Of a stretch of 14,619 bases of DNA, positions 1 to 6,743 are shown piece after piece. The position numbers were made by a program, and so were the translations under genes. The DNA comes from DATAEK01 sp036258055 (lineage in GTDB: Bacteria; Acidobacteriota; Vicinamibacteria; Vicinamibacterales; 2-12-FULL-66-21). A model generated the notes under the pieces. The model was not told the origin of the DNA. It ran no database searches and saw nothing but the letters and a program-made list of their open reading frames with translations. Numbering within the stretch: the first letter of the stretch is position 1; every line of letters begins with the position of its first letter. The DNA lies in assembly GCA_036258055.1 (NCBI GenBank), contig DATAEK010000328.1, forward strand, positions 1 through 14,619. Direction: 5' to 3'.

Positions 1-379
1 GGGCCGCCCCGCGCAATCGCGATGAAGCTTGGTCGACGAGCATCGGCAGCCGCTTCAGGTTCTGCGTGCCGATGACCACGTCCACAGCCGACGATCGTTT
101 CAGGATTGCCACCCCCTCCTGCTGCGCCACGCAGCCGGCGACCGCCACTACCGGTCGCGCGCGCTCCGCGCTCTCCAGCTCGCGGAGCTCCCCGAGCCGG
201 GTGAAGAGCTTCTCCTCCGCGCGCTCGCGCACGCTGCACGTGTTGATCACGATGACGTCCGCGTCGCCGTCGTCAGCAGTCGGCTCGTAACCGGCCTGCT
301 CGAGGAGACCAGCCATGCGCTCCGAGTCGTGCACGTTCATCTGACAGCCGTGCGTTTCGATCAGGTACTTCCGCGCCAT
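1..379 (-). CDS. miaB: tRNA-2-methylthio-N6-dimethylallyladenosine synthase MiaB, N-terminal fragment
   Basis: This is the first 126 codons of a radical-SAM methylthiotransferase that adds a methylthio group to i6A37 of tRNAs reading UNN codons. The gene runs off the left edge of the window. The translation begins MARKYLIETHGCQMN and carries the three cysteines of the N-terminal UPF0004 domain at residues 12 (THGCQMN), 48 (INTCSVRE) and 83 (VAGCVAQQ), which ligate the auxiliary 4Fe-4S cluster. The radical-SAM CxxxCxxC motif would lie beyond the edge. The ATG at 377-379 starts 29 bp after the recN stop on the same strand, so the two are probably co-transcribed. No convincing Shine-Dalgarno is visible. 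MiaB is preferred over the relatives MtaB and RimO because of the ETxGCQMN start and INTCSVRE motif; the identification is firm at family level. Confidence 0.93.
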   Translation of the reverse strand, partial: MARKYLIETHGCQMNVHDSERMAGLLEQAGYEPTADDGDADVIVINTCSVRERAEEKLFTRLGELRELESAERARPVVAVAGCVAQQEGVAILKRSSAVDVVIGTQNLKRLPMLVDQASSRLRGAA

Positions 380-408
380 CGTGTGTTGAAATCAGTCTTT
401 CGGGTTTC

Positions 409-2112
409 CTACGAGACGGGACCGCCACGGGCCTTTCTGGGCCGCAGGCTTTCGCTTTCGCCTTTTGCCTTCTGTTCGCCTTTCGCTCCTGCCCTGGCAG
501 CCAGCATTTCCCGGGCGCTGGCCAGGACGGCGGGTGACACGTCGGCTCCCCCAATCATGCGCCCAATCTCCCGCTCGCGATCCCCCTGATTGAGGCGATC
601 GACCGTGGTGATGGTGCGTCCAGCCCGGACCGCTTTGGCGATGTGGAAGTGCGTCGAGCCGTAGGCGGCAATCTGCGGGAGGTGCGAGATGCAGAGAACC
701 TGGAACCGGTCCGACAGCCGGTGAAGCCGGGCCCCCACGACGTCCGCAACGGCTCCACCGATCCCTGCGTCGACCTCGTCGAAGATCAGCGTCTTTCCCG
801 GAGCATCGGTCGTGGCCAGGGTCTTCAACGCGAGCATGATGCGCGAGAGCTCGCCGCCCGAAACGATGCGCGCGAGCGGCCGGAGGTCCTCACCTGGGTT
901 CGGAGAGATGTAGAACTCCGCTTCCTCCAGACCCCGCTCCGTCCACTGGCGGTCAGCCTGCGCCTCGACGAATCGCACCTCGCACCGCGTCTTCGGCATG
1001 GCGAGATCGTGCAGCGAGCGCTCGAGTGCGCGCGCGAAAGCCACTGCCGCCTCTCGCCTCGCGGCCGACAGCGTCCCGGCGTGGGTGCGATACGCCGCGC
1101 CGGCCGCGTCGACGGCGGCCTGAAGCTCGGCGCCGCGTTCGGCTCCGTGGGAGATGTCATTGAGGTCGCGGCGGAGCTCCGCGGCACGTGCGATGACGTC
1201 GCCGAGCGCCGGCCCGTGCTTCCTCTTCAGACGTTCGAGCGCCGCGAGCCGGTCCTCGAGCTCCTGCAGGCGCTGCGGCGACGCGTCGATGCCTGCCGAG
1301 TACGACCGGAGGAAGAACGCGAGATCCTCCAGCTGAGACTTGACGGCGTCTCGCGCGTCGAGATGCGACGCGAATCGGTCGTCGATGGACGCGAGATCGG
1401 CCACTCGACGCCACACCGAGCCGAGCGCCGGCAACGCCGCGTGCTCCCCTTCGTACAGCGCCTCGTAGGCCTCGTTGCACAGCCGCTGCAGCTTGTCCGC
1501 GTTGGCGAGCACCTGGCGCGAGGCCGCGAGCTCCTCATCCTCGCCGGGCCGTGGTGCAACGCGATCGATCTCCGCGAGCTGGAACGCGAGGAACTCCGCC
1601 CGCGTCGCGTGCTCGCGCGCTGCCGCCAGGACACGGTCGCATTCGGCCCGTGCCTGAAGCCAGGTCGCGAACGACTCAGCGACGGGCCGCCGCAGCGGCT
1701 CCAACCGCGCGAACTCGTCGAGCAGGTCGAGATGAGCCGCGGGATCGAGCAGGACCTGATGTTCGTGCTGGCCGTGAAGATCGACGAGCACGACCGACAG
1801 ATCGCGGAGGGCGGCGCTGGTGGCGAGGGCGCCGTCGACGAACGCGCGGCTCCGTCCCTGCGCGGAAATCTCGCGACGCAGGATCACTTCACGGCCGCCC
1901 GGGGCGTCGAAGATCGCTTCGATGGCGGCCATGTCCTCGCCGGTTCGCACGAGGTCGGCCGAGGCGCGGCCGCCCACCAGCAGCCCTACGGCCCCCACCA
2001 AAATCGACTTCCCCGCTCCCGTTTCGCCGGTGAGGACGTTCAGTCCCGACTCGAACTCCAGCTCGAGCCGGTCGATGACCGCAAGGTGGCGGATGCTGAG
2101 GAAGCGGAGCAT
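409..2112 (-). CDS. recN: DNA repair protein RecN
   Basis: This 567-residue SMC-like ATPase acts in early steps of recombinational repair of double-strand breaks. The N terminus MLRFLSIRHLAVIDRLELEF is typical of RecN. The Walker A motif GETGAGKS is at residues 29-36. A long Ala/Arg/Glu-rich middle section is compatible with coiled coil. The ABC signature SGGELSR is at about 418-424, Walker B LIFDEVD at about 442-448 and the H-loop CISHLPQ around 477. Length is normal for the family (about 550-570). The C terminus carries a basic, low-complexity tail of about 25 residues (GAKGEQKAKGES onward) that is probably not part of the fold. The ATG at 2110-2112 is the natural start because the first residues belong to the conserved core; no Shine-Dalgarno precedes it. 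The gene is followed 29 bp later by miaB and is divergent from tolQ. SOS control is common for recN, but I found no recognisable LexA box. Confidence 0.97.
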   Translation of the reverse strand: MLRFLSIRHLAVIDRLELEFESGLNVLTGETGAGKSILVGAVGLLVGGRASADLVRTGEDMAAIEAIFDAPGGREVILRREISAQGRSRAFVDGALATSAALRDLSVVLVDLHGQHEHQVLLDPAAHLDLLDEFARLEPLRRPVAESFATWLQARAECDRVLAAAREHATRAEFLAFQLAEIDRVAPRPGEDEELAASRQVLANADKLQRLCNEAYEALYEGEHAALPALGSVWRRVADLASIDDRFASHLDARDAVKSQLEDLAFFLRSYSAGIDASPQRLQELEDRLAALERLKRKHGPALGDVIARAAELRRDLNDISHGAERGAELQAAVDAAGAAYRTHAGTLSAARREAAVAFARALERSLHDLAMPKTRCEVRFVEAQADRQWTERGLEEAEFYISPNPGEDLRPLARIVSGGELSRIMLALKTLATTDAPGKTLIFDEVDAGIGGAVADVVGARLHRLSDRFQVLCISHLPQIAAYGSTHFHIAKAVRAGRTITTVDRLNQGDREREIGRMIGGADVSPAVLASAREMLAARAGAKGEQKAKGESESLRPRKARGGPVS

Positions 2113-2171
2113 GGACTGGACCGGTTGGGCGTCCGACCGTGCCGGGAAATCGGTGCCGTGACGCGAAGTTC

Positions 2172-2185
2172 CATCTTATCAGATG
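2172..2185. promoter_or_regulatory. Inverted repeat CATCT-N4-AGATG, possible operator
   Basis: A perfect 5-bp inverted repeat with a 4-bp spacer (CATCT TATC AGATG). It overlaps the candidate recN -10 element and ends two bases before the candidate tol -35 element. Its position suits a shared operator for the divergent promoters. It does not match the LexA boxes I know (CTGT-N8-ACAG, or GAAC-N4-GTTC). A short palindrome like this can arise by chance. Confidence 0.3.
2173..2181 (-). promoter_or_regulatory. Candidate extended -10 promoter of recN
   Basis: On the minus strand this reads TGATAAGAT, a TGN extension plus a 4/6 match to TATAAT (TAAGAT). The predicted start would lie near 2166, giving a leader of about 55 nt to the recN ATG. 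No good -35 hexamer sits 16-18 bp upstream, which is tolerable for an extended -10 promoter. Assignment is by pattern only. Confidence 0.4.
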
Positions 2186-2186
2186 T

Positions 2187-2215
2187 TTGACAGGGCTGAG
2201 CGAGCGTGCTAGGCT
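2187..2215 (+). promoter_or_regulatory. Sigma-70-type promoter of the tol-pal operon
   Basis: A perfect consensus -35 hexamer TTGACA (2187-2192) is followed by exactly 17 bp and then TAGGCT (2210-2215), which keeps the key T-12, A-11 and T-7 of the -10 element. The expected start is about 2222, leaving a leader of about 78 nt before tolQ. This is the best promoter-like sequence in the window and the only clear one upstream of the six-gene operon. Confidence 0.6.
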
Positions 2216-2252
2216 TGCACGAATCTGCGCTGTCCCAGCGGCGCACCATATC

Positions 2253-2269
2253 CCCGGGTTGAGCCCGGG
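2253..2269 (+). other. Hairpin in the tolQ leader
   Basis: CCCGGG-TTGAG-CCCGGG gives a 6-bp all-GC stem with a 5-nt loop inside the predicted tol leader, 14 nt before the GGAGGG ribosome-binding site. It could stabilise the leader or modulate translation. It has no T-tract, so it is not a canonical terminator. Because each arm is itself palindromic, chance formation in GC-rich DNA is plausible. Confidence 0.3.
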
Positions 2270-2299
2270 CCACTCACTGTCGTGGAGGGCTGTTTGTAC

Positions 2300-3064
2300 A
2301 TGCCTGTCTACGCCCTTGCGCAGGTGGCGCAAGTGGCGCAGCCGGACGCTGGGGCCGGCGAGCTGAACGCAAGAACCGACATTGTTCGACTTCTCGCCGA
2401 CGCCTCCCCGCTCTCGAAGGTTGTTCTCCTGATCCTGTTGCTGTTCTCGGCGGTTTCCTGGGGCATCATCCTCTACAAGATCTGGGTCTACCGGCGCGCC
2501 GAAAGCCAGACCGCCAGATTCCTCGGAGTGTTCCGCAAGAGCAGCAAGTTCTCGGAGGTTCAGGCCGTGTGCCCGAGCCTCGTCGCCAGCCCGCTCGTGG
2601 GCCTCTTTCAATCCGGGTACGCGGAGCTCAACGCGCAACTGCGAGCCGGCCAGATTGGTGACGGTCCCAAGCCGTCCGCGGCGCCCGCTCGTCCAACATT
2701 GAAGAGCCTCGACGCCGTCGATCGGGCACTGCTGCGCGCGACGACCGTCGAAATGATGAAGCTGGAACATCGCGTGCCGTTTCTCGCAACCACCGCGAGC
2801 ATTACCCCGTTCATCGGGCTCTTCGGCACGGTGTGGGGGATCATGACGTCGTTCAACAACATCGGCGCCGCCGGCTCGTCGAGTCTCGGCGTCGTGGCGC
2901 CGGGAATCGCCGAAGCGCTCATCGCGACCGCCGCGGGCCTTTTCGCGGCGATACCGGCGGTCTACTTCTACAACCACTTCACGAACCGCGTGAAGCAGTT
3001 CAGCGCGGAGATGGACGACTTCTCGCTCGAGTTCCTGAACATCTCCGAGCGGAATTTTACGTAA
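2300..3064 (+). CDS. tolQ: TolQ, MotA/TolQ/ExbB proton-channel protein
   Basis: Inner-membrane component of the Tol-Pal proton-driven motor (TolQ5-TolR2) that energises outer-membrane constriction at division. The 254-residue product has three membrane segments: about 40-60 (VVLLILLLFSAVSWGIILYK), 163-186 (containing TPFIGLFGTVWGIMTSF, the family signature) and 203-226 (IAEALIATAAGLFAAIPAVY). A large cytoplasmic loop separates the first two, as in ExbB/TolQ. I chose the ATG at 2300 because GGAGGG at 2284-2289 lies 10 nt before it; an in-frame GTG at 2282 would place this ribosome-binding site inside the gene. TolQ is preferred over ExbB from the following tolR-tolA-tolB-pal-cpoB order. The N terminus is a short Ala/Gln-rich segment of about 20 residues before the first amphipathic helix. 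It is the first gene of the operon. Confidence 0.93.
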   Translation: MPVYALAQVAQVAQPDAGAGELNARTDIVRLLADASPLSKVVLLILLLFSAVSWGIILYKIWVYRRAESQTARFLGVFRKSSKFSEVQAVCPSLVASPLVGLFQSGYAELNAQLRAGQIGDGPKPSAAPARPTLKSLDAVDRALLRATTVEMMKLEHRVPFLATTASITPFIGLFGTVWGIMTSFNNIGAAGSSSLGVVAPGIAEALIATAAGLFAAIPAVYFYNHFTNRVKQFSAEMDDFSLEFLNISERNFT

Positions 3065-3120
3065 CGGTCGGCAGTCGACGGTCTGCAGTCGACAGTCACA
3101 GCTGGAAGTCGTGAGTCTCG
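3065..3120 (+). repeat. Degenerate heptanucleotide array, CAGTCGA-type
   Basis: Starting at the first base after the tolQ stop codon, the sequence reads in 7-bp units: CGGTCGG, CAGTCGA, CGGTCTG, CAGTCGA, CAGTCAC, then the more diverged AGCTGGA, AGTCGTG, AGTCTCG. The consensus is roughly CRGTCGR. The register is kept over eight units, which is hard to explain by base composition. It belongs to the same family as the arrays at 3267-3338 (opposite orientation) and 5984-6025. Confidence 0.75.
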
Positions 3121-3266
3121 GGCACGCCGCGGGCCGTCGCGCAGGCAGGCCGGCGGATGATGTGAAGCAATCGAACGACGGAATCGAACAGCGGACAACG
3201 GAAAGCCGGAATGCGCGTTCAACGGTGTCGAACGATTCGAATGACGAGATCACAGATGACCCGGGT
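3121..3266 (+). other. Non-coding middle of the tolQ-tolR gap
   Basis: No credible gene is present between the two heptad arrays. The only internal structure I see is an imperfect tandem 13-mer at 3169-3194 (AATCGAACGACGG then AATCGAACAGCGG). Frames that stay open across it on the minus strand are continuations of antisense frames from neighbouring genes and lack any family resemblance. No promoter or terminator was recognised. Confidence 0.5.
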
Positions 3267-3338
3267 GACTACTGACTGTGACTGCCGACTTGACTGCCGA
3301 CCGTGACTGCCGACTGACGACTATCGACTAACGACTGT
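3267..3338 (-). repeat. Degenerate heptanucleotide array, ACTNNCG-type (inverse of the 3065 array)
   Basis: Units ACTGCCG, ACTGACG, ACTATCG and ACTAACG run in perfect 7-bp register from 3306 to 3333. Upstream, less regular copies include three instances of TGACTGCCGA at 3279, 3291 and 3304. Read on the minus strand the motif is CGNNAGT/AGTCG, so it is the reverse complement of the array after tolQ. The array ends one base before the tolR ATG, occupying the place where a ribosome-binding site would be expected. Confidence 0.7.
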
Positions 3339-3339
3339 T

Positions 3340-3804
3340 ATGCCTAAAGTCCAACAGCACGGCGCTGGCGGGAACGGTCGGCGGCGCGGACGTGGCGTCC
3401 GCGTCTCGACGTCGCTGGCCGAGATCAACGTCGTCCCGCTCGTCGACGTGATGCTCGTGCTGCTCGTCATCTTCATGGTGACGGCGCCGATGATGCAGCA
3501 GGGACTGCAGGTGAATCTGCCACAGGCGCGGCGTGCTGTCGCGCTCGACTCCACGCCGGTCACGGTCACGCTGCCCGCCGACTTCCACCGGACCCGTATC
3601 GTGCAGATTGGCGACGACCCGGTGCGGATCGAGATTCTGCACGAGCGGATTCGTCAGGCGATTCTTCCGAAGGAAGACAAGTCGGTGTTCATCCGCGCGG
3701 ACGGAACCGCGAGCGTTCAGGATCTGATGGACGTCACTGACAAGCTCAAAGAGGCTGGCGTCGAGAAGGTCGGCATCCTCTCGAAGCCGATCGAGCGGCG
3801 ATAG
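3340..3804 (+). CDS. tolR: TolR, ExbD/TolR family protein
   Basis: Single-span partner of TolQ that couples proton flow to work on the periplasmic side. The 154-residue protein has a basic cytoplasmic N terminus (RRRGRG at about 14-19), the family motif EINVVPLVDVMLVLLVIFMV at 28-47 with the essential proton-carrying aspartate at D36, and a periplasmic domain from about 55 to 150 containing VFIRADGTASVQDLMDVTD. Length is usual for the family. The ATG at 3340 is the only plausible start: nothing between it and the conserved motif could replace it. It has no Shine-Dalgarno because the heptad array reaches to within one base. The gene lies 275 bp after tolQ, unusually far for this pair, and 3 bp before the next gene. 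Confidence 0.93.
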   Translation: MPKVQQHGAGGNGRRRGRGVRVSTSLAEINVVPLVDVMLVLLVIFMVTAPMMQQGLQVNLPQARRAVALDSTPVTVTLPADFHRTRIVQIGDDPVRIEILHERIRQAILPKEDKSVFIRADGTASVQDLMDVTDKLKEAGVEKVGILSKPIERR

Positions 3805-3807
3805 CCC

Positions 3808-4596
3808 ATGCGCGAAGCCGTGAGCGACGTGCTGGACCTGCGGATGCGAGAGCCCGACGGCCTCAGCCGGATGGTCCTCGTGTCGATGGCCGCGCACGCC
3901 GCGATCCTGAGCGTGATCGTGCTGATGCCGGCGTCGTGGCGAATGGGCACGGTGCAGAAGAAAGAAACGCCGATGATGATCTCGCTCGGCGGCGCCGTCG
4001 GACCGAACGCCGGCGGGATGACGCAGATGTCGAACCGCTCGGTGCAGGCGGTCGCGCCTCCGGAGGCGAAGCCACGGGCGCAGCCGCAGCCCGCCGCGAA
4101 AGTGCCGGAGATGACGGTTCCGGATCTGACGAAGGCTCCGCCGAAGCCGGCGCTGAAACCCGTCGACAAACCGGCCGACAAATCATCGAGCCGGAAGGTG
4201 ACGACCGGTCCCGAGGTCAAGACCGGTGATGCACGAGCTGAGACGGGATCGAAACCGATTCCCTTCGGCGGTCTGTCGACGGGCGGCGGCGGCACCGGCG
4301 GCGTGCAGCTCGACATCGGCGACTTCTGCTGCCCCGACTACATCGTCACGATGAACCAGCGGATCCGCGAAAACTGGAAGCAGAACCAGGGAATGATCGG
4401 CAGCGCCGTCGTAAAATTCGTTATTCGGCGTGACGGCATGTTGACCAACGTCGAAGTGGAACAGAGCAGCCGCAACGAGGTGCTGGATCTCGAATCCCGC
4501 CGCGCGGTGCTGATGACGCAACGGCTGCCTCCGCTTCCGGCTCAGTTCGACCAACCCACGTTGACCGTCCACCTGAAATTCGAGTACACGCGCTGA
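3808..4596 (+). CDS. TonB/TolA-like energy-transducing protein of the Tol system
   Basis: A 262-residue protein that by position takes the TolA role, linking the TolQR motor to TolB/Pal. It has a short cytoplasmic start, one membrane helix at about 20-41 (contains SMAAHAAILSVIVLM, with a histidine as in TonB/TolA helices), a Pro/Lys/Ala-rich periplasmic linker at about 83-127 (PPKPALKPVDKPADK), a glycine-rich hinge (STGGGGTGG, 157-165) and a TonB/TolA C-terminal domain at about 173-262 (RIRENW at 185-190, then GSAVVKFVIRRDGMLTNVEV). The domain fits the TonB_C fold at least as well as E. coli TolA, which has a much longer helical middle. Two adjacent cysteines (DFCCPDY, 172-178) sit at the domain entrance. 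It follows tolR by 3 bp, and its TGA overlaps the tolB ATG by one base. The exact name tolA or tonB cannot be settled from sequence alone. Confidence 0.85.
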   Translation: MREAVSDVLDLRMREPDGLSRMVLVSMAAHAAILSVIVLMPASWRMGTVQKKETPMMISLGGAVGPNAGGMTQMSNRSVQAVAPPEAKPRAQPQPAAKVPEMTVPDLTKAPPKPALKPVDKPADKSSSRKVTTGPEVKTGDARAETGSKPIPFGGLSTGGGGTGGVQLDIGDFCCPDYIVTMNQRIRENWKQNQGMIGSAVVKFVIRRDGMLTNVEVEQSSRNEVLDLESRRAVLMTQRLPPLPAQFDQPTLTVHLKFEYTR

Positions 4597-5981
4597 TGAC
4601 ACATATCCGATTGCTCACCGTTGCGCTGGCGCTCTCGGCCGCGATCGCCCTGACGGCGCAGACGCCCCAGAACCCGCCACCGCAGCAGCCGCAGCAGCCC
4701 AAAGAGATCACGACGACGATTGCGGGACCTGGCGGGTTGCCTCCAAGGATTGCGGTGCCTGAATTCATCCCGCTCTCGACCGACGCGGAAACGGTCGCCG
4801 CGGCGAAAACGCTGGGGCAGGTGCTGTTCGACGATCTGGCCTACGAGCGCGAGTTCTACATGGTCCCGCGTGACACCTACGCGAGCATTCCGAAGGCGAC
4901 CTCACCCGATGAGATTCCGCTCGATCGCTGGAAGGAGCTCGGCGTGGACGGCCTGGTCGTCGGGACCATCCGCAAGACCGGAAGCGGAATGATCGCCGAG
5001 GTTCGATTGATTCAGGTATCGACCGGGCGAACCGCGCTCGGCAAGCAGTACAGCGGGTCGCTCGACTCGATCAAGGACGGCGGCCGGATCTACGCGCACA
5101 CCGCCTCCGACGATATCCATCAGACGCAGCGCGGGCTGCGCGGCGTGGCGCGTACGCGGCTGGCGTTTTCGTCCGATCGCGACGGCGCGCGCATGGCCGG
5201 GCCGGTCGGCGAGCGCGACATCTCGAACATCTACCGGGCGGACTACGACGGTGCGAATCAGGTGCGCGTGACCGCGACGCGGTCGCTCGACATCACGCCG
5301 GTGTGGGCGCCGGACAGCAGCGCCATCGCCTACACGTCGTACCGCACGGGTTATCCCGACATCATCGTGCAGTCGGTCAGAACGATCACCGAACCGACGA
5401 AGCCCGCGAAAGGCAACGAGAAAGTACAGAACTACCTGCCGGCATGGTCGCCTGACGGTACGAAGCTCGCGTTCACCTCGAGCCGCGACGGCAATCAGGA
5501 GATCTACATTGTCAATCGCGACGGCACCGGGCTGCGCCGTCTCACCAACAGTCCGTCGGTCGAGGTCACGCCGACGTGGTCTCCGACCGGCAATCAGCTC
5601 GCGTTCGTGTCCGACCGGACGGGCAGCCCGCAGATCTACATCATCAACGTCGACGGGACCGACCTGAAGCGGATCACGAGCGAGACCCACTGCGATCGCC
5701 CGACGTGGTCGCCGGCGCCGTTCAACGAGATTGCCTACACATCGCAGGCCGGCGGCGGCAACGACATCAGGGTCTACGAGTTTGCGAGCGGCGCCAGCCG
5801 TACGATCACGGACAGCATCGGCAGCAACGAGAGCCCGGCGTTTTCTCCCAACGGCCGGCACATCGCGTTTTCGTCCGATCGGACCGGCCAGGAGCAGGTC
5901 TACACGATCGATCGCGACGGCAAGAATCTTCGTCAGGTTACGAAGCAGGGACGAAACCGGTATCCCAATTGGTCGCAGTAA
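4596..5981 (+). CDS. tolB: TolB, periplasmic beta-propeller of the Tol-Pal system
   Basis: Periplasmic protein that binds Pal and is released by energised TolA. The 461-residue product begins with a signal peptide (MTHIRLLTVALALSAAIAL, likely cleavage after LTA at 21), followed by a Gln/Pro-rich stretch (QNPPPQQPQQPKE) unusual for E. coli TolB. The N-terminal TolB domain spans about 50-175. A six-bladed propeller fills the rest, with recurrent blade motifs such as LAFSSDRDG, AWSPDGTKLAFTSSRDG, TWSPTGNQLAFVSDRTG and AFSPNGRHIAFSSDRTG, each followed by an IYxxNxDG-type strand. The start overlaps the preceding stop in TGATG, indicating translational coupling. The product ends PNWSQ right after the last blade. 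Total length is slightly above the usual 430, explained by the proline-rich insertion. Confidence 0.95.
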   Translation: MTHIRLLTVALALSAAIALTAQTPQNPPPQQPQQPKEITTTIAGPGGLPPRIAVPEFIPLSTDAETVAAAKTLGQVLFDDLAYEREFYMVPRDTYASIPKATSPDEIPLDRWKELGVDGLVVGTIRKTGSGMIAEVRLIQVSTGRTALGKQYSGSLDSIKDGGRIYAHTASDDIHQTQRGLRGVARTRLAFSSDRDGARMAGPVGERDISNIYRADYDGANQVRVTATRSLDITPVWAPDSSAIAYTSYRTGYPDIIVQSVRTITEPTKPAKGNEKVQNYLPAWSPDGTKLAFTSSRDGNQEIYIVNRDGTGLRRLTNSPSVEVTPTWSPTGNQLAFVSDRTGSPQIYIINVDGTDLKRITSETHCDRPTWSPAPFNEIAYTSQAGGGNDIRVYEFASGASRTITDSIGSNESPAFSPNGRHIAFSSDRTGQEQVYTIDRDGKNLRQVTKQGRNRYPNWSQ

Positions 5982-5983
5982 CT

Positions 5984-6025
5984 CAGTCGGTAGTCGACGG
6001 TCAGAAGTCGACAGCCGGAAGGTGC
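5984..6025 (+). repeat. Degenerate heptanucleotide array after tolB
   Basis: Two bases after the tolB stop the sequence runs in 7-bp units: CAGTCGG, TAGTCGA, CGGTCAG, AAGTCGA, CAGCCGG, AAGGTGC. Orientation and consensus are the same as the array following tolQ. The rest of the 117-bp tolB-pal gap (6026-6098) shows no recognised element; a purine-rich GAGAAAGAGACAGAGAG just before pal may serve for ribosome binding. Confidence 0.7.
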
Positions 6026-6098
6026 AACGGAAGTCGGAATTGAGCCCAGGCGCGCACCGGTGGAGGGTACGGCCTGATTTGAGAAAGAGACAGAGAGC

Positions 6099-6671
6099 AT
6101 GCACATGCGACGAGCGTCTGCGGTGATGACCGCATTGCTACTGGCGGTCACGGTCACTGCCTGTTCGAAGAAGAAGCCGCCAGTCGCGCGGCCGGTGCCG
6201 CCGCCGCCCGGCGCGACGGATACGACGGGCGGCCGTCCACCCGCACCTCCGGAGCCGGTGCGCGAGAGCCCGCCGATTCCGCCCGAGCCGATCGCCAGCA
6301 ACACGCTGACCGACATCGATACGATCAACAAGAACTCACCGTTCACGCCGGTGTTCTTCCAGTACGACAGCGCCGAGATCGACGGGCTGGGACAGCAGAC
6401 GCTCAACCAGAACTCCGAGATTCTCAAGAAGAACCAGACCTGGGTCATCACCATCGAGGGACACGCTGACGAGCGGGGGACGGCCGAGTACAATCTGGCG
6501 CTCGGGGAACGTCGAGCAGCTGCCGCGCGGACCTACCTCATCTCTCTCGGGATTCCCGCCGAGCGGCTGAAGATGGTGAGCTACGGAAAGGAATTCCCCT
6601 TCGATCCGGCCCACAACGAAAGTGCCTGGTCCAAGAACCGCCGGGCACAATTCGTGGTGACGTCGAAGTAA
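6099..6671 (+). CDS. pal: Pal, peptidoglycan-associated outer-membrane lipoprotein
   Basis: Outer-membrane lipoprotein that anchors the envelope by binding peptidoglycan diaminopimelate and cycles between TolB and the wall. The 190-residue product has a lipoprotein signal peptide with lipobox VTAC (lipidated Cys22), then SKKK, then a long Pro-rich tether (about 27-65: PPVARPVPPPPGA, PPEPVRESPPIPPEP). The OmpA-like domain covers about 84-188 and contains FFQYDSAEI (86-94), the diagnostic IEGHADERGTAEYNLALGER (119-138) and NRRAQFVV (180-187). The aspartate in HADERG and the arginine in LGERRA are the expected ligands for meso-DAP. Starts at 6099 (ATG) or 6105 (second ATG) are both possible; neither has a strong Shine-Dalgarno. 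Length is slightly above E. coli Pal (173) because of the tether. Confidence 0.96.
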   Translation: MHMRRASAVMTALLLAVTVTACSKKKPPVARPVPPPPGATDTTGGRPPAPPEPVRESPPIPPEPIASNTLTDIDTINKNSPFTPVFFQYDSAEIDGLGQQTLNQNSEILKKNQTWVITIEGHADERGTAEYNLALGERRAAAARTYLISLGIPAERLKMVSYGKEFPFDPAHNESAWSKNRRAQFVVTSK

Positions 6672-6743
6672 GCGTCAGAGGCTCCGTCGCCAGACCGGTC
6701 TCGAAGCGCAGGCGTTGATAACTGAACTGGATTGAGGACTGTC

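Noticed and set aside
643..2190. A 515-codon open frame on the plus strand opposite recN
   Set aside because: It is antisense to a gene with all RecN motifs, rich in Arg/Gly/Ala as expected from high-GC shadow frames, and shows no domain or ribosome-binding site.
2253..2269. CCCGGG hairpin as an intrinsic terminator or riboswitch in the tol leader
   Set aside because: It has no T-tract, the leader is too short for a known riboswitch, and no conserved aptamer was recognised.
1889..3253. A 454-codon minus-strand frame crossing recN's start, the divergent promoters and tolQ
   Set aside because: It overlaps two well-supported genes and a promoter region. Its sequence is low-complexity and includes translated repeat sequence (VDCRP-type words).
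3065..3338. The repeat region between tolQ and tolR as a CRISPR array or origin iterons
   Set aside because: Units are 7 bp, degenerate and without spacers, no cas genes or dnaA/rep gene are nearby, and no DnaA-box-like TTATNCACA was seen.
4902..6104. A 400-codon minus-strand frame opposite tolB
   Set aside because: Its periodic composition mirrors the TolB propeller repeats read in reverse; no recognisable family.
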